Positions 7,351 through 15,886 of a stretch of 64,000 bases of DNA are shown here, in pieces; the stretch's first letter is position 1, and each line of letters begins with the position of its first letter. A program made the position numbers and the translations under genes. The stretch spans positions 30,216-94,215 of the forward strand of contig CAZKBV010000001.1 of the NCBI GenBank assembly GCA_964551215.1. The letters run 5' to 3'. Source of the stretch: JAFLUQ01 sp964551215. Its GTDB lineage: Bacteria; Bacillota; Clostridia; UMGS1883. The notes beneath the pieces are model-generated. The model ran no database searches. It was not told where the DNA came from and worked only from the letters and a program-made list of their open reading frames with translations.

Positions 7351-9432
7351 TTATTCTACGACTCTGGGAACGCTTACGCAGCCGTTCGCCTTTGTGGGCG
7401 CGTTTTTCAGCATTTCCTCTCGCTCAAAATTAATTTCGGCCTTATCCTCGCGGAACACATTGCTCAAAGGAACGACATGAGCGGTTATATCCACATCGGT
7501 TGTATCTATTTCGGAAAGCCGGTTTGCGAAATCCACAATGGCCTCCATATCGGCAGACATGGCCGTTTTTTCCTGAGGACTGAGACGAAGCCTCGCCAGC
7601 TTTGCCACGTTTTCAACGTCTATCTTAGGGCCGGATCTCTTATTTTTGCCGGCGGAGCGGGGCTTTCCGGCGGCTTCCGCGCCCAGATGAAGCGCTTCAA
7701 GCTGCTTTTGATCAACATAATCCGGCGCGCCGGTCATTGGGTCGGAGGCGTCCTTGACCTTGGGGAAGGCAATGACCTCTCTGAGGGAATCCGCCCCCAC
7801 GAGAAGCATTACCAAACGGTCAAGCCCGAAGGCGAAGCCTCCGTGAGGAGGTGTGCCGTAGCGGAAAGCATTGACCATAAAGCCGAAGCGGCTTTCGATT
7901 TCCTCGTCTGTAAAGCCCAAGGCTTCAAACATCTTCTGCTGGATATCGCTTCTGTGGATTCTGATGCTGCCGCTGCCCAGCTCGACGCCGTTAAGCACAA
8001 CGTCGTAGGCCTGAGCCCTCACCTTTCCCGGGTCCGTCATGAGATACTGTATATCCTCGGGGTAAGGCATTGTAAACGGATGGTGCATAGCCATGTAGCG
8101 GTTTTCCTCATCGCTCCACTCGAACTGGGGGAAATCCGTAACGAAAAGGAACTTGTATTCATCTTTTTTCCTCAGCCCCAGCATATCGCCCAAATCAAGG
8201 CGAAGAGAGCCGAGAGTGCGGTATACGACAGAGGGCTTATCGGCGCAGAACAGGATGAAGTCTCCCGGCTTAGCCTCCATTCTTTCGATTATTGCGTCAA
8301 TATCCTCCTTAGAGAAATACTTGGTAAGTATGGAATATATTTCCCCGTCGGGGCGGACGGCTATCCACGCCATGCCCTTTGCGCCGTAGCCTTGGGCTTT
8401 TTCCGTAAGCTCCTCTATGGCGCTTCTGGTGAAATCGGCGCAGCCCTTTACGTTTATTGCCCGAACTATGCCGCCCTTGTCAACAACCTTGCGGAACACC
8501 GTAAAGCTGCACGTTTTCATAATGTCGCTCAAATCAACAATGGGAAGCCCGAAGCGGATATCCGGCTTGTCGGTTCCGTATTTGTCCATACATTCCTGCC
8601 ACGTTATGCGGGGAAAAGCGTAATCTATTTCACTGCCCATTACAGTCTTAAATATGTGCTTAAAGAGCTTTTCAAGGTGAACAAGAATATCCTCCTGATT
8701 TACAAAGGACATTTCCATATCCACTTGGGTAAATTCCGGCTGGCGGTCGGCTCTCAAATCCTCGTCGCGGAAGCATCTTGCCACCTGATAATATTTGTCC
8801 ACTCCGCCCACCATAAGAAGCTGCTTAAAAATCTGGGGGGACTGGGGCAAAGCGTAAAAGGTGCCGGGGTGAACACGGCTGGGAACAAGATAGTCTCTGG
8901 CTCCTTCGGGGGTGGACTTGCACAGCATTGGAGTTTCCACACAGATAAAGCCGTTGCTGTCGAGGAAATCCTCCGCCGCCTTCTGAACGGCGTGGCGGAA
9001 GCGGAGATTTTTTATCATCTGAGGGCGGCGCAGGTCTATAAAGCGGTATTTAAGCCGCAAATCCTCCCGAACGTTTATTTCCTCGTCGGGCGAGAAGGGA
9101 AGGGGGTCTGACTCGGACAAAACCTCAATGCCTGTGGCCATAAGCTCAATAGTTCCGGTTTTCAGCTTTGGATTATAGGTTTCCTCATCACGGTGACGGA
9201 TTTTTCCCTTTACCGATATTACGGTCTGATTTTTCAGCCCTTCCGCGGCGGCGAAATCCTCCGCCGAAAGATTCTGAAGGTTAAAGACTACCTGCAGGGT
9301 GCCTTCCCTGTCGCGAAGGTCAATGAAAATAACTCCGCCCATATCGCGCTTGGTCTGAACCCAGCCGCATACGGTCTGATTTGTGTCGATCTGCTCTTCG
9401 GAAAGCAGTCCGCAATAAAATGTTCTGTTCAT
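7351..9432 (-). CDS. aspS-gatC: Fused aspartyl-tRNA synthetase and amidotransferase subunit C
   Basis: One uninterrupted 693-residue frame. Residues 1-~590 are a complete bacterial AspRS: an N-terminal OB-fold anticodon domain (CGWVQTKRDMGGVIFIDLRD), class II motif 2 (VARCFRDEDLRADRQPEFTQ), the bacterial GAD insert, and motif 3 (FAFGLDRLVMLL). After a ~20-residue basic linker (KPRSAGKNKRSGPK), residues ~600-693 are a complete GatC, with VENVAKLARLRLSPQEK and the C-terminal FREDKAEI...LKNAP motif. Separate proteins are usually ~590 and ~95 residues. No separate gatC lies in the operon, and gatA follows 14 bases later. The bacterial OB-fold position that is His or Leu in other AspRSs is Met here, so tRNA(Asn) discrimination cannot be read off. 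Confidence 0.95.
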   Translation of the reverse strand: MNRTFYCGLLSEEQIDTNQTVCGWVQTKRDMGGVIFIDLRDREGTLQVVFNLQNLSAEDFAAAEGLKNQTVISVKGKIRHRDEETYNPKLKTGTIELMATGIEVLSESDPLPFSPDEEINVREDLRLKYRFIDLRRPQMIKNLRFRHAVQKAAEDFLDSNGFICVETPMLCKSTPEGARDYLVPSRVHPGTFYALPQSPQIFKQLLMVGGVDKYYQVARCFRDEDLRADRQPEFTQVDMEMSFVNQEDILVHLEKLFKHIFKTVMGSEIDYAFPRITWQECMDKYGTDKPDIRFGLPIVDLSDIMKTCSFTVFRKVVDKGGIVRAINVKGCADFTRSAIEELTEKAQGYGAKGMAWIAVRPDGEIYSILTKYFSKEDIDAIIERMEAKPGDFILFCADKPSVVYRTLGSLRLDLGDMLGLRKKDEYKFLFVTDFPQFEWSDEENRYMAMHHPFTMPYPEDIQYLMTDPGKVRAQAYDVVLNGVELGSGSIRIHRSDIQQKMFEALGFTDEEIESRFGFMVNAFRYGTPPHGGFAFGLDRLVMLLVGADSLREVIAFPKVKDASDPMTGAPDYVDQKQLEALHLGAEAAGKPRSAGKNKRSGPKIDVENVAKLARLRLSPQEKTAMSADMEAIVDFANRLSEIDTTDVDITAHVVPLSNVFREDKAEINFEREEMLKNAPTKANGCVSVPRVVE

Positions 9433-9554
9433 GCTGGAACAACTCCTAATATCTATTATCCCGGGGCAGAAAAGCCTTTTCTCTTCCGCCGCCGTTTGGT
9501 ATCCGTTTGAGTAGCGCCTCGGTATAAAATAAGACCTGCCCTACACTTCTTTAT

Positions 9555-9584
9555 ATCATACCTCAAAACCCTGTCTTTTGTCAA
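9555..9584 (-). promoter_or_regulatory. Promoter of the aspS::gatC-gatA-gatB operon
   Basis: Minus-strand TTGACA and TATGAT with an 18-base spacer give a leader of about 115 bases. I looked for a T-box (specifier stem, conserved antiterminator bulge) in that leader and did not find one. The rest of the 329-base stretch 9433-9761 holds only this and the terminator at 9651-9703. Confidence 0.7.
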
Positions 9585-9650
9585 GAGAAGCCGAGTAAAT
9601 TTTGCAAAAAAAGTTTGTCAATGATAAGTAGCACTTTACCAAAAAAATAT

Positions 9651-9703
9651 AACCAAACAAAAAATGTCCCCCACTATAGGCGGCGGACATTTTTCATTTG
9701 GTT
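9651..9703. terminator. Terminator after the SLH gene
   Basis: AAAAATGTCC and GGACATTTTT arms, flanked by outer AACCAAA and TTTGGTT arms, form a long stem that terminates leftward transcription from the gene at 9762-10670. It could also insulate the aspS promoter. Confidence 0.75.
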
Positions 9704-9761
9704 ACATCCACTAAATCATCCCTAACCCCGCAAACCAAAAACTACGTAAACCAAAAACCTA

Positions 9762-10670
9762 TCAATCAAAGCTGCGCATTTTATCGGCGTTTTTCTCTAT
9801 ATTATGGATTAACGTCAGGCAGTTTGCTTGCGTGAGATTATCGTCCAAGGAGCAGGCGATTCCGGTCGAAAGGCCCATAGAGGTACATATCAAGGCTCCG
9901 CCGAGGGGATAGGGGCCTCTCTCTTCTATTTCCTCGTCCGTGGCAAAGAGTCTCGCGGCGATTGTAAACGCTTGGGCGTATGTAATATCATCCTTCAAGC
10001 GGAACATATCTCCGCCCATGCCCTTAACCAAGCCTCGGGCCTTAAGCTGCATAACCGCTTCATAGGGTATGTTGAGGGGAGTCACATCCTCGAACGGCTC
10101 TACGTCGGAAATATCCTTTTTTTCTTCAAAAATTTCCGCCAGCTTTTGGGCAAAATCTCCCCTGTTCAGCGTAAGCTCAATGCCGCTGCTCTTAGAGCCG
10201 ACGACGGTTATTTCCCCCTTGGCAACGTCGACGTCGGGGCTTGTAAGCTCAATATAATATCTCCTGTTTCTATCCGTCACATTCTGCCACACAACAAGCT
10301 TTTGCATATTAGGCGTAACCTTAACCGTATTTGAATAGACAATATCCGTTTTTATTGTATCATTGTTGTCCCTAAGACGCTTCACTGTCAGCTTAAGGCT
10401 GTAGCTTTCGGCGGTGGTGGAACGTATGTACATAATAATATCGCATTTTTCCATGAGGAAAATATCGAAATCGGAGTAGTGGGTCTTTTCGGGAGTTAAC
10501 GTGTATTCATATGAATCGTATTCGTCCGGAATTCCAAGTGTGCCTGTTTTTTCCGCAGTTTTATGAGCTTCTTCCGCAATGGAATATAAATATTGGGGAT
10601 TGTCCGCCGCAAAGGCGGCGGTGGATAAGAAAACGCAAATAACCGTAACAATTGAAATTATTTTTTTCAT
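9762..10670 (-). CDS. Secreted SLH-like domain protein
   Basis: 302 residues with a clear signal peptide (MKKIISIVTVICVFLSTAAFA, cleavage near residue 22). Residues ~30-180 form an unrecognised beta-rich region. The C-terminal ~110 residues resemble S-layer homology repeats, with patterns such as IPYEAVMQLKARGLVKGMGG, FRLKDDITYAQAFTIAARLF and LTQANCLTLIHNI; SLH repeats normally tether proteins to secondary cell wall polymer. The SLH matches are degenerate, so wall binding is inferred. It is last in a run of secreted-protein genes, 12 bases after the WG-repeat gene and before a strong terminator. Confidence 0.7.
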   Translation of the reverse strand: MKKIISIVTVICVFLSTAAFAADNPQYLYSIAEEAHKTAEKTGTLGIPDEYDSYEYTLTPEKTHYSDFDIFLMEKCDIIMYIRSTTAESYSLKLTVKRLRDNNDTIKTDIVYSNTVKVTPNMQKLVVWQNVTDRNRRYYIELTSPDVDVAKGEITVVGSKSSGIELTLNRGDFAQKLAEIFEEKKDISDVEPFEDVTPLNIPYEAVMQLKARGLVKGMGGDMFRLKDDITYAQAFTIAARLFATDEEIEERGPYPLGGALICTSMGLSTGIACSLDDNLTQANCLTLIHNIEKNADKMRSFD

Positions 10671-10682
10671 GAGATAACCTCC

Positions 10683-12077
10683 TTAATAACGTTGCATGGC
10701 GCTGTCACGGGCGCCTCCGTCAGAGTTCGGGACAGTCAAGATGCCAAGACTTGAGCCGTTTATCGTCACGGCATAGGAACCGTTTCCGATAAGCGCAACG
10801 CTGTCAAATACAAACGGCGTAATTTCCTCGCCGTTTTTGTTTATCAAACCGTACAAACCCGTATCGCAGTGCGCTGCTGTGGCGATTCCCTGCTCAAAGC
10901 CTGAAATATCCGCGTAAATAAATTCAGTAAGATTGTTGCCGCTGTCGTCCAAAACAGCATATTTATATATGGGAGGGCCGGAAAACGACGAAGTTCCGCC
11001 GTCGGCGCAACATTTACCCAAAAGGATTCCGCCCTTTGCCTCAATAATATAGTCCTTTGGCTCGGCTATTCTTTCTCCGTTCGTATTTATTAAATACCAA
11101 TCCGATGTTCCGTTTTCAGATTTGCAGACGTTCGCTATCCCATCTTCAAAGGCTCCGGCGCTTGAATAATCGAACGGAAGCGCAAGCTGCCCCTGTTTGT
11201 CGACATAGCCGTATTTATCGTTAAAAAGCACGGGAGCAAGACCTTCGCTGAATTTTCCCGGATAATCAAAATATACCGACGCAATAAGTTCGCCCTTTTC
11301 GTTCAGATACTTCCAGCCGTTATCGAGTACGGCTATTCTGTCATTGTCACAAATCAACGCGTTTAAATATACACACGGCAGAATTTCCTCGCCGTATTTA
11401 TCCGCAACGCCATATTTCCCGTCCTTTTCAACCGTCATAAGTTCTTCATATTCGCAAAAATTTCCATTATTTGCAATATCGCTGTATTCCACAGGAGATT
11501 TCGGGATTCCGTTTTCTCCGTAAAATCTGAAAAGCCCGTTTTTTTGCGCCCATATGGTACCGTAACTGTTCCAAAAAATTCCGTCGTATTCGCACGGCAA
11601 AATTTCCTCGCCCGTTTTTCCTATAAGGCCGTATTTTCCGTTTAAATAAACGCTTGCAAATCCGTTGATAAAATCGCTCACACTGTCGTATTTGCTTAAA
11701 TCGAACAGTTCCTCGCCGGCGGAATCGACAACTCTTTTTTCAAAGCCGTTGTTCCCCCACCAACCGACGCAATATTGCCCTTGCCCAAACGGCCGCACTG
11801 CGCTGTAGGCTATAGGCACAATTATGTCCCCGTCGCTGCCGATAACGCCTGTTTTGACATCGCTTCCGCCGTAGGAAGCCGTAAGTATAACAGAGCCATC
11901 CGGAGAGATTGAGTCTATTCGAGCGGCTTGGCAGCTCTCGTCATGCCATATTTCCTTTATTGAAACGCCGTATTCCCCTATGGGTTCCTCCGGCAAATCA
12001 ACAACGGCAAATTTTTCCGAAAACAATTGAAGCAAGCAAAGTATTAAAATTTTTACTGATTTTGTGACATTTAACAT
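10683..12077 (-). CDS. WG-repeat protein with N-terminal export segment
   Basis: 464 residues. A short hydrophobic N-terminal segment (VKILILCLLQLFSE) suggests export or anchoring. The rest is built from WG/KWG-type beta repeats, visible as recurring phrases such as YLNGKYGLIGKTGEEILPCEYD, VEKDGKYGVADKYGEEILPC, FNDKYGYVDKQGQLALPFDY and LYGLINKNGEEITPFVFD. The repeats are spaced by about 40-50 residues. WG repeats form propeller-like or solenoid surfaces thought to mediate binding; no enzymatic motif is seen. It lies 26 bases after the SLH gene at 12104 and 12 before the next, consistent with one operon. Confidence 0.8.
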   Translation of the reverse strand: MLNVTKSVKILILCLLQLFSEKFAVVDLPEEPIGEYGVSIKEIWHDESCQAARIDSISPDGSVILTASYGGSDVKTGVIGSDGDIIVPIAYSAVRPFGQGQYCVGWWGNNGFEKRVVDSAGEELFDLSKYDSVSDFINGFASVYLNGKYGLIGKTGEEILPCEYDGIFWNSYGTIWAQKNGLFRFYGENGIPKSPVEYSDIANNGNFCEYEELMTVEKDGKYGVADKYGEEILPCVYLNALICDNDRIAVLDNGWKYLNEKGELIASVYFDYPGKFSEGLAPVLFNDKYGYVDKQGQLALPFDYSSAGAFEDGIANVCKSENGTSDWYLINTNGERIAEPKDYIIEAKGGILLGKCCADGGTSSFSGPPIYKYAVLDDSGNNLTEFIYADISGFEQGIATAAHCDTGLYGLINKNGEEITPFVFDSVALIGNGSYAVTINGSSLGILTVPNSDGGARDSAMQRY

Positions 12078-12103
12078 TTTTTCACCTACAGTCTATACTA
12101 AAC

Positions 12104-12934
12104 CTACTTGTGAGCGGAAAATCCGTTATCCCCCGAAGATTCATATTTTTCAAAATAGTTTTTATACAGTGTTTGTAATTGTACCCCGTTAGTTCCATCG
12201 GCAATTATGTATTCTGTCCTATCTCCGTTTTCGTCAGAAATGGATTCACTGATGAGTAACGGCACAAATAAAGAATCATATATAATTTCTGCCGTGTTTC
12301 CACGAGATATATAATCCGTAGTAACACATTTGTCACTTATAATCCCTATTTCCGTTGCAACCGAAACATAGCCGACAGGATAATCCCCTCTTTGTTTAGC
12401 CACTTCTTCATAACCCAATGCGCATACAAGGATTTTTAACGCATCTTGATACGTTATATAATCGTCAGGCGCAAATAAATTTTCGGGGATCGTTGCGTTT
12501 GTTCCATACAATTCATTAAAATCATCTCTGTAGAACAGCTCGCTTTGATCAATTTCATTGCCGTTTTCATCTAAATCCACAAAGTATAACTTCTCGGCTT
12601 CCATAACTCCATTTATCAACCCGCGGCTATAGCAAAACGTTATATATTGATTAGCCCAATGCTCCGTCGGCACATCCGCAAAAAAGTTGTTATTGTCAAT
12701 CGACTTTTCTTTATCATCTATGCCTAACATCACCGAAACCATTTTGCAAAATTCCGCACGAGTAACGTTATTTTGAGGTTGAAAACTGCCATCTTCATAA
12801 CAATTTATAATATTATACTGTTTTAACTTTTCAATTTTTTGCTCCATTGAATAGGTCGTTGATGTTTCATCAGCGTATATGGTTATATTAGATAAAAGAC
12901 ATATGACACAAAAAATAACGGTTAATTTTTTCAT
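12104..12934 (-). CDS. SLH-domain protein with a DENGN-motif insertion
   Basis: 276 residues with a signal peptide (residues ~1-21). SLH repeats are recognisable at ~30-75 (YNIINCYEDGSFQPQNNVTRAEFCKMVSVMLG), ~85-110 (FADVPTEHWANQYITFCYSRGLING) and ~150-225 (FAPDDYITYQDALKILVCALGY, then TDYISRGNTAEIIYDSL). A segment of about 35 residues (FVDLDENGNEID...LFYRDDFNELYG) interrupts the second repeat just where the FxPD loop would come. A very similar segment begins the mature part of the neighbouring protein at 13003-13560. Probably wall-anchored; the function of the insertion is unknown. Confidence 0.8.
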   Translation of the reverse strand: MKKLTVIFCVICLLSNITIYADETSTTYSMEQKIEKLKQYNIINCYEDGSFQPQNNVTRAEFCKMVSVMLGIDDKEKSIDNNNFFADVPTEHWANQYITFCYSRGLINGVMEAEKLYFVDLDENGNEIDQSELFYRDDFNELYGTNATIPENLFAPDDYITYQDALKILVCALGYEEVAKQRGDYPVGYVSVATEIGIISDKCVTTDYISRGNTAEIIYDSLFVPLLISESISDENGDRTEYIIADGTNGVQLQTLYKNYFEKYESSGDNGFSAHK

Positions 12935-12961
12935 ATAATAAATGTTCCTTTCTTAAATGGG

Positions 12962-12995
12962 TACAAGTAAACCCTAAAAATAGGGTTTACTTGTA
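12962..12995. repeat. 15-bp perfect inverted repeat between two secreted-protein genes
   Basis: TACAAGTAAACCCTA and its exact complement flank a 4-base A loop. Neither strand has a U-run after the stem, so it is a poor terminator. It lies in the 68 bases between the 185-residue protein gene and the SLH gene and could be an mRNA stability or processing stem. Confidence 0.7.
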
Positions 12996-13002
12996 AAAAA
13001 TA

Positions 13003-13560
13003 TTACAGGGCACTCCAAGAAATAGCTGCGTAGTACGAGTTGAAGTTTGTTGTTTTATATGTCAGCCCAAAGGAATAATATTGACTTGAAGCGGTACTTA
13101 ATCCTGTAATATAACCGTTTCTTAAATAGATGTCGTCACCTTGATCTCTTAAATCAAACGAGCCTTTATATTTACTGTTAGTTATGTCATAAATATCAAC
13201 AGTGGCATTTGCACCGGTTACTTCACCATAATAATAAAGTCTGCCTGAAGAATTGGCATTAAAGTGTTTGCCACATTGAACAACTGCCGCTTTATTACCG
13301 CTGATTGTGTAAGGACCATCGTCAAGATCATAATAAGAAGTAGAAACCCATCTCTGAAGTTTTGCCTGTTCATATGCTTCCGCCACATCATCCAGATAAA
13401 CGAGATCAATGATGTCGATTACATTCCCATTTTCATCTGTTTCAACAAACTGGATGTTATCATCGGTTATCGGTTCGACCGCAAAAGCTCCAACACACAT
13501 TGCCGACATAGCCACAACTGTTGCTAAACACATAGCAAGAATCTTCTTAAGCTTTTTCAT
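13003..13560 (-). CDS. Small secreted protein, unknown function
   Basis: 185 residues. A strong signal peptide is followed by cleavage after GAFA (residue ~27). The mature N-terminus carries IQFVETDENGNVIDIIDLVY, a segment shared with the SLH protein downstream. The rest (VSTSYYDLDDGPYTISGNKAAVVQCGKH...) is rich in Tyr, Ser, Gly and Asn and looks all-beta, with a single Cys. No known domain is recognised. The gene has an AAGGAGG ribosome site and is probably first in the leftward run 13003, 12104, 10683, 9762. Confidence 0.8.
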   Translation of the reverse strand: MKKLKKILAMCLATVVAMSAMCVGAFAVEPITDDNIQFVETDENGNVIDIIDLVYLDDVAEAYEQAKLQRWVSTSYYDLDDGPYTISGNKAAVVQCGKHFNANSSGRLYYYGEVTGANATVDIYDITNSKYKGSFDLRDQGDDIYLRNGYITGLSTASSQYYSFGLTYKTTNFNSYYAAISWSAL

Positions 13561-13790
13561 AAATAAAATCCTCCTTAAAAAATATTTTTATACATATTGA
13601 TTACCGATAAATCATTTCAATCGGCTTAAAACATTTTGCCGGTTATTGCTTTAACATATCTATGTTTCTTTAATACTGCATAATTACAGAATCAACAAAA
13701 CATAACATAATCGGCAGAGAACGGAGCCAATATGTATAACTCCGTCTGTATTTCTCAGTCCAACGGAATCACCTCCCTAAATGCATATTT

Positions 13791-14225
13791 TTATTTGGAA
13801 CCGTAATCATATGTGTCGCTGTATTTGGTTACGGACTCAATGCAGCTTCCGTTGCTGTTATAAGCTTTGTGTACGCTGTAAAGCCGATATTTATATCCTT
13901 TTAAAGGCGTGTAATATTTATCCACCTTGGCAATCTGTTCTCCGGTATCGCTCCATGTTTCTATTGTCTCCCAGCCGCCGTCATAACGTTGAAGATTTAC
14001 CGTTACCCCCGCTGTATAGTTGTCTTCTGTCATCGTATTGCCTGAACATTCAAACATTCCGCCGCTCATTTTTAGATTTAGGTAAGCATTGCTTATGGCA
14101 ATATAGTTTGCCGAATCTACGGACAATGTACTTAGCCCTTGCGCTTCGGACGTCATAAATAAACAGCCGAGCACAACCAACGACGCGATGTTCCGAATAA
14201 AATTTTTTAACCCTTGCTTTTTCAT
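13791..14225 (-). CDS. Small secreted beta-rich protein, unknown function
   Basis: About 144 residues. The ATG at 14225 (MKKQGLKNF) sits 6 bases after AAAGGAGAT, so the in-frame GTG two codons earlier is rejected. The signal peptide ends near residue 28. The mature part (SANYIAISNAYLNLKMSGGMFECSG... then YDGGWETIETWSDTG) has the alternating pattern of short secreted beta-sandwich proteins common in Clostridia. The family is not recognised with confidence. The 230 bases downstream (13561-13790) contain no convincing gene. Confidence 0.75.
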   Translation of the reverse strand: MKKQGLKNFIRNIASLVVLGCLFMTSEAQGLSTLSVDSANYIAISNAYLNLKMSGGMFECSGNTMTEDNYTAGVTVNLQRYDGGWETIETWSDTGEQIAKVDKYYTPLKGYKYRLYSVHKAYNSNGSCIESVTKYSDTYDYGSK

Positions 14226-14371
14226 AAACACATCTCCTTTTGACTTTTGACTTTTTGTCTTTGATTATCCCTTCATATATTAAAACGATTTAAAAGGCAA
14301 AAAGTGTAAACTTTTTTTCAAAAAAATTCATTTTTGTAAAAATTATACAAAAATTCGCGACAAATTTTATA

Positions 14372-14407
14372 CAAAACGCCGACCGGTTTGTCCGTGTCGG
14401 CGTTTGT
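14372..14407 (-). terminator. Terminator of the sigma/anti-sigma operon
   Basis: AAACGCCGAC and GTCGGCGTTT form a 10-bp stem with a 12-base loop. On the minus strand it is followed by TTTTGTATAAAATTTG, a weak U-rich tail. Confidence 0.6.
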
Positions 14408-14434
14408 AATCATGAAGTCAAGGGAAATGTCGTT

Positions 14435-15142
14435 TTATCTTACTTCCCTTATGCCTTCCAAAATTTTATAAAGCTCGTCCTTTGATATTGAACCCATTAA
14501 AATATAAGCATAATTGTCGTCGTTCCAAACAAAGGCGTTGTGCCTTTTGTTTGTTATATAAACGCCTTCGTATCCGTTAATCTCAATGGTTTCAATTTCG
14601 GCGTTCTCGGTATCAATGTCAAATAAGCCTTCGGGGAATCTGACGCTTAACGAAAAGCTCTTTGAATTCTCGAAATTTTTATATATTGCATCGAACATAC
14701 TTTTGCTATGTTTCTTTTCCGAAAGCTCAAAGCCTTCGGGGATATATTCCAGCTCAAAATCGCCCACCGCGTTACGGATTGCCCCTCTCTCAGCAAAGGT
14801 AAAGGTTGTTCCCGGAGAGCTTCTGTCAAACACAAAATTCAGCACCTTTACGCGCCACGCCTCAACCCCGAATGTGGTTATCGCAAGCCCCGCCAAAATA
14901 ATTATAAATACGCAGGCAATCTTTTTGCCGTTTGCCATAAGCTGTTTGCCGACTTTTTTCCGGCGGTTTTCAGCCAAAAGCTTTCGGATTTTCTTATGCC
15001 CCTTTACCGAAAGCGAAAGACTCTCGTTCTCGGTTTCGGCATACAGCCCGTCAATATAAGAGCTTTCCTTTTCATATTCGGATTTGGCGGCTTTTTCAAG
15101 CATAATGTCAAAAACCCGCTCAAAGGTGTTCTCTGTTTTCAT
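14435..15142 (-). CDS. DUF4367-type membrane protein, probable anti-sigma factor
   Basis: 235 residues. An N-terminal cytoplasmic helical part of ~70 residues is followed by one transmembrane helix (KIACVFIIILAGLAITTFGV, ~73-92). The extracytoplasmic domain contains the DUF4367 pattern FELEYIPEGFELSEK...YKNFENSKSFSLSV and NGYEGVYITN. This architecture, directly downstream of an ECF sigma gene with a 1-base gap, is the usual sigma/anti-sigma arrangement. The target signal is unknown; it may control the adjacent secreted-protein genes, which is inference. Confidence 0.75.
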   Translation of the reverse strand: MKTENTFERVFDIMLEKAAKSEYEKESSYIDGLYAETENESLSLSVKGHKKIRKLLAENRRKKVGKQLMANGKKIACVFIIILAGLAITTFGVEAWRVKVLNFVFDRSSPGTTFTFAERGAIRNAVGDFELEYIPEGFELSEKKHSKSMFDAIYKNFENSKSFSLSVRFPEGLFDIDTENAEIETIEINGYEGVYITNKRHNAFVWNDDNYAYILMGSISKDELYKILEGIREVR

Positions 15143-15143
15143 G

Positions 15144-15668
15144 TTAAAGCCTCCCTTCCATATATTTTCTTATTTCATCTTTGATTTTTCTGATATCTTT
15201 TTTTACGGTTTCGCTCGAAACATTCAGCGTCTTCGCGATGTCGTCGATTTTTAATTCGTAATTATACTTTAACAAAAAAATATCCTTTTTTCTTTGAGAA
15301 AGTCTGTCTATCGCTTCGGAAAGCTCGGCCAGCGTTTCCGCCGAAAGCACGATTTTTTCCGGAGATTTATAGTTGCCGTCAGCGGCTTCTTCTATATTAT
15401 CGATATATTCTACCCTGTGGTAAGCGTTTTGCATATCAATGGAAATATTTCGGCATATCAAAGCCAAAAAGTTTCGACATTCGCTTTCATTGCGCCCTTC
15501 AAGCTGATATAATATTTTCATTGTCCGCTCAAAGGTCGCGCTTAGAGCGTCTTCGGCCAAGTAGCTGTCCCGCAAAATATCGTTCGCGATTTTATAAATA
15601 AGCTTATTATATTTTTTGTACAGATACTCTAATTTTTGGTAACCATTCATTTTCTCAAATTTTTTCAC
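15144..15668 (-). CDS. ECF-type RNA polymerase sigma factor
   Basis: About 174 residues. Region 2 (YNKLIYKIANDILRDSYLAEDALSATFERTMKIL) and region 4, with its helix-turn-helix (LSQRKKDIFLLKYNYELKIDDIAKTLNVSSETVKKDIRKI), are present with the typical short linker. The open frame extends upstream through the promoter -10 box, so the start must lie downstream. GTG at 15668 (VKKFEKMNG) follows AGGTGG at 5 bases and is chosen; ATG seven codons further is an alternative. It forms a two-gene unit with the DUF4367 protein. Confidence 0.85.
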   Translation of the reverse strand: MKKFEKMNGYQKLEYLYKKYNKLIYKIANDILRDSYLAEDALSATFERTMKILYQLEGRNESECRNFLALICRNISIDMQNAYHRVEYIDNIEEAADGNYKSPEKIVLSAETLAELSEAIDRLSQRKKDIFLLKYNYELKIDDIAKTLNVSSETVKKDIRKIKDEIRKYMEGRL

Positions 15669-15712
15669 GTATTCCACCTGCCTGTTTCGCGGCTCAGCTG
15701 CTCCGTAAGATA

Positions 15713-15741
15713 AGTATATCATGCTTTTAAATTTTTGTCAA
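15713..15741 (-). promoter_or_regulatory. Sigma-A promoter of the ECF sigma operon
   Basis: Minus-strand TTGACA and TATACT with a 17-base spacer. The match is to the housekeeping consensus, so the sigma operon appears to be transcribed by sigma-A rather than autoregulated by an ECF promoter. Confidence 0.8.
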
Positions 15742-15886
15742 CACGCCGAAAGGCGGCGCGCCTTGGGGGAATACAAAGACGGGCCGCGTTTGTTTTTTAC
15801 GGCCCCTTCCGCGCTGTCAATTGTCCGAATAAATTTTTATTTCTATGGAAAAATACCCTTAAATAAATCTTTCGGAGGATTGCAGC

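Noticed and set aside
7477..9111. 544-codon plus-strand open frame
   Set aside because: It is exactly antisense to aspS::gatC, has no ribosome site, and its protein has no recognisable motif; high GC at third positions of the real gene keeps the opposite frame open.
9433..9555. T-box riboswitch upstream of aspS
   Set aside because: The leader is short and lacks the specifier stem and the conserved antiterminator sequence; only a small hairpin is present.
12962..12995. Intrinsic terminator between two secreted-protein genes
   Set aside because: The stem is perfect, but neither strand has a U-run directly after it, so it is listed only as an inverted repeat.
13561..13790. Small gene after the AGGGAGGTGATT sequence at about 13769 (minus strand)
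   Set aside because: The only start codons at usable spacing (GTG, TTG) run into TGA within a few codons; other frames lack a start.
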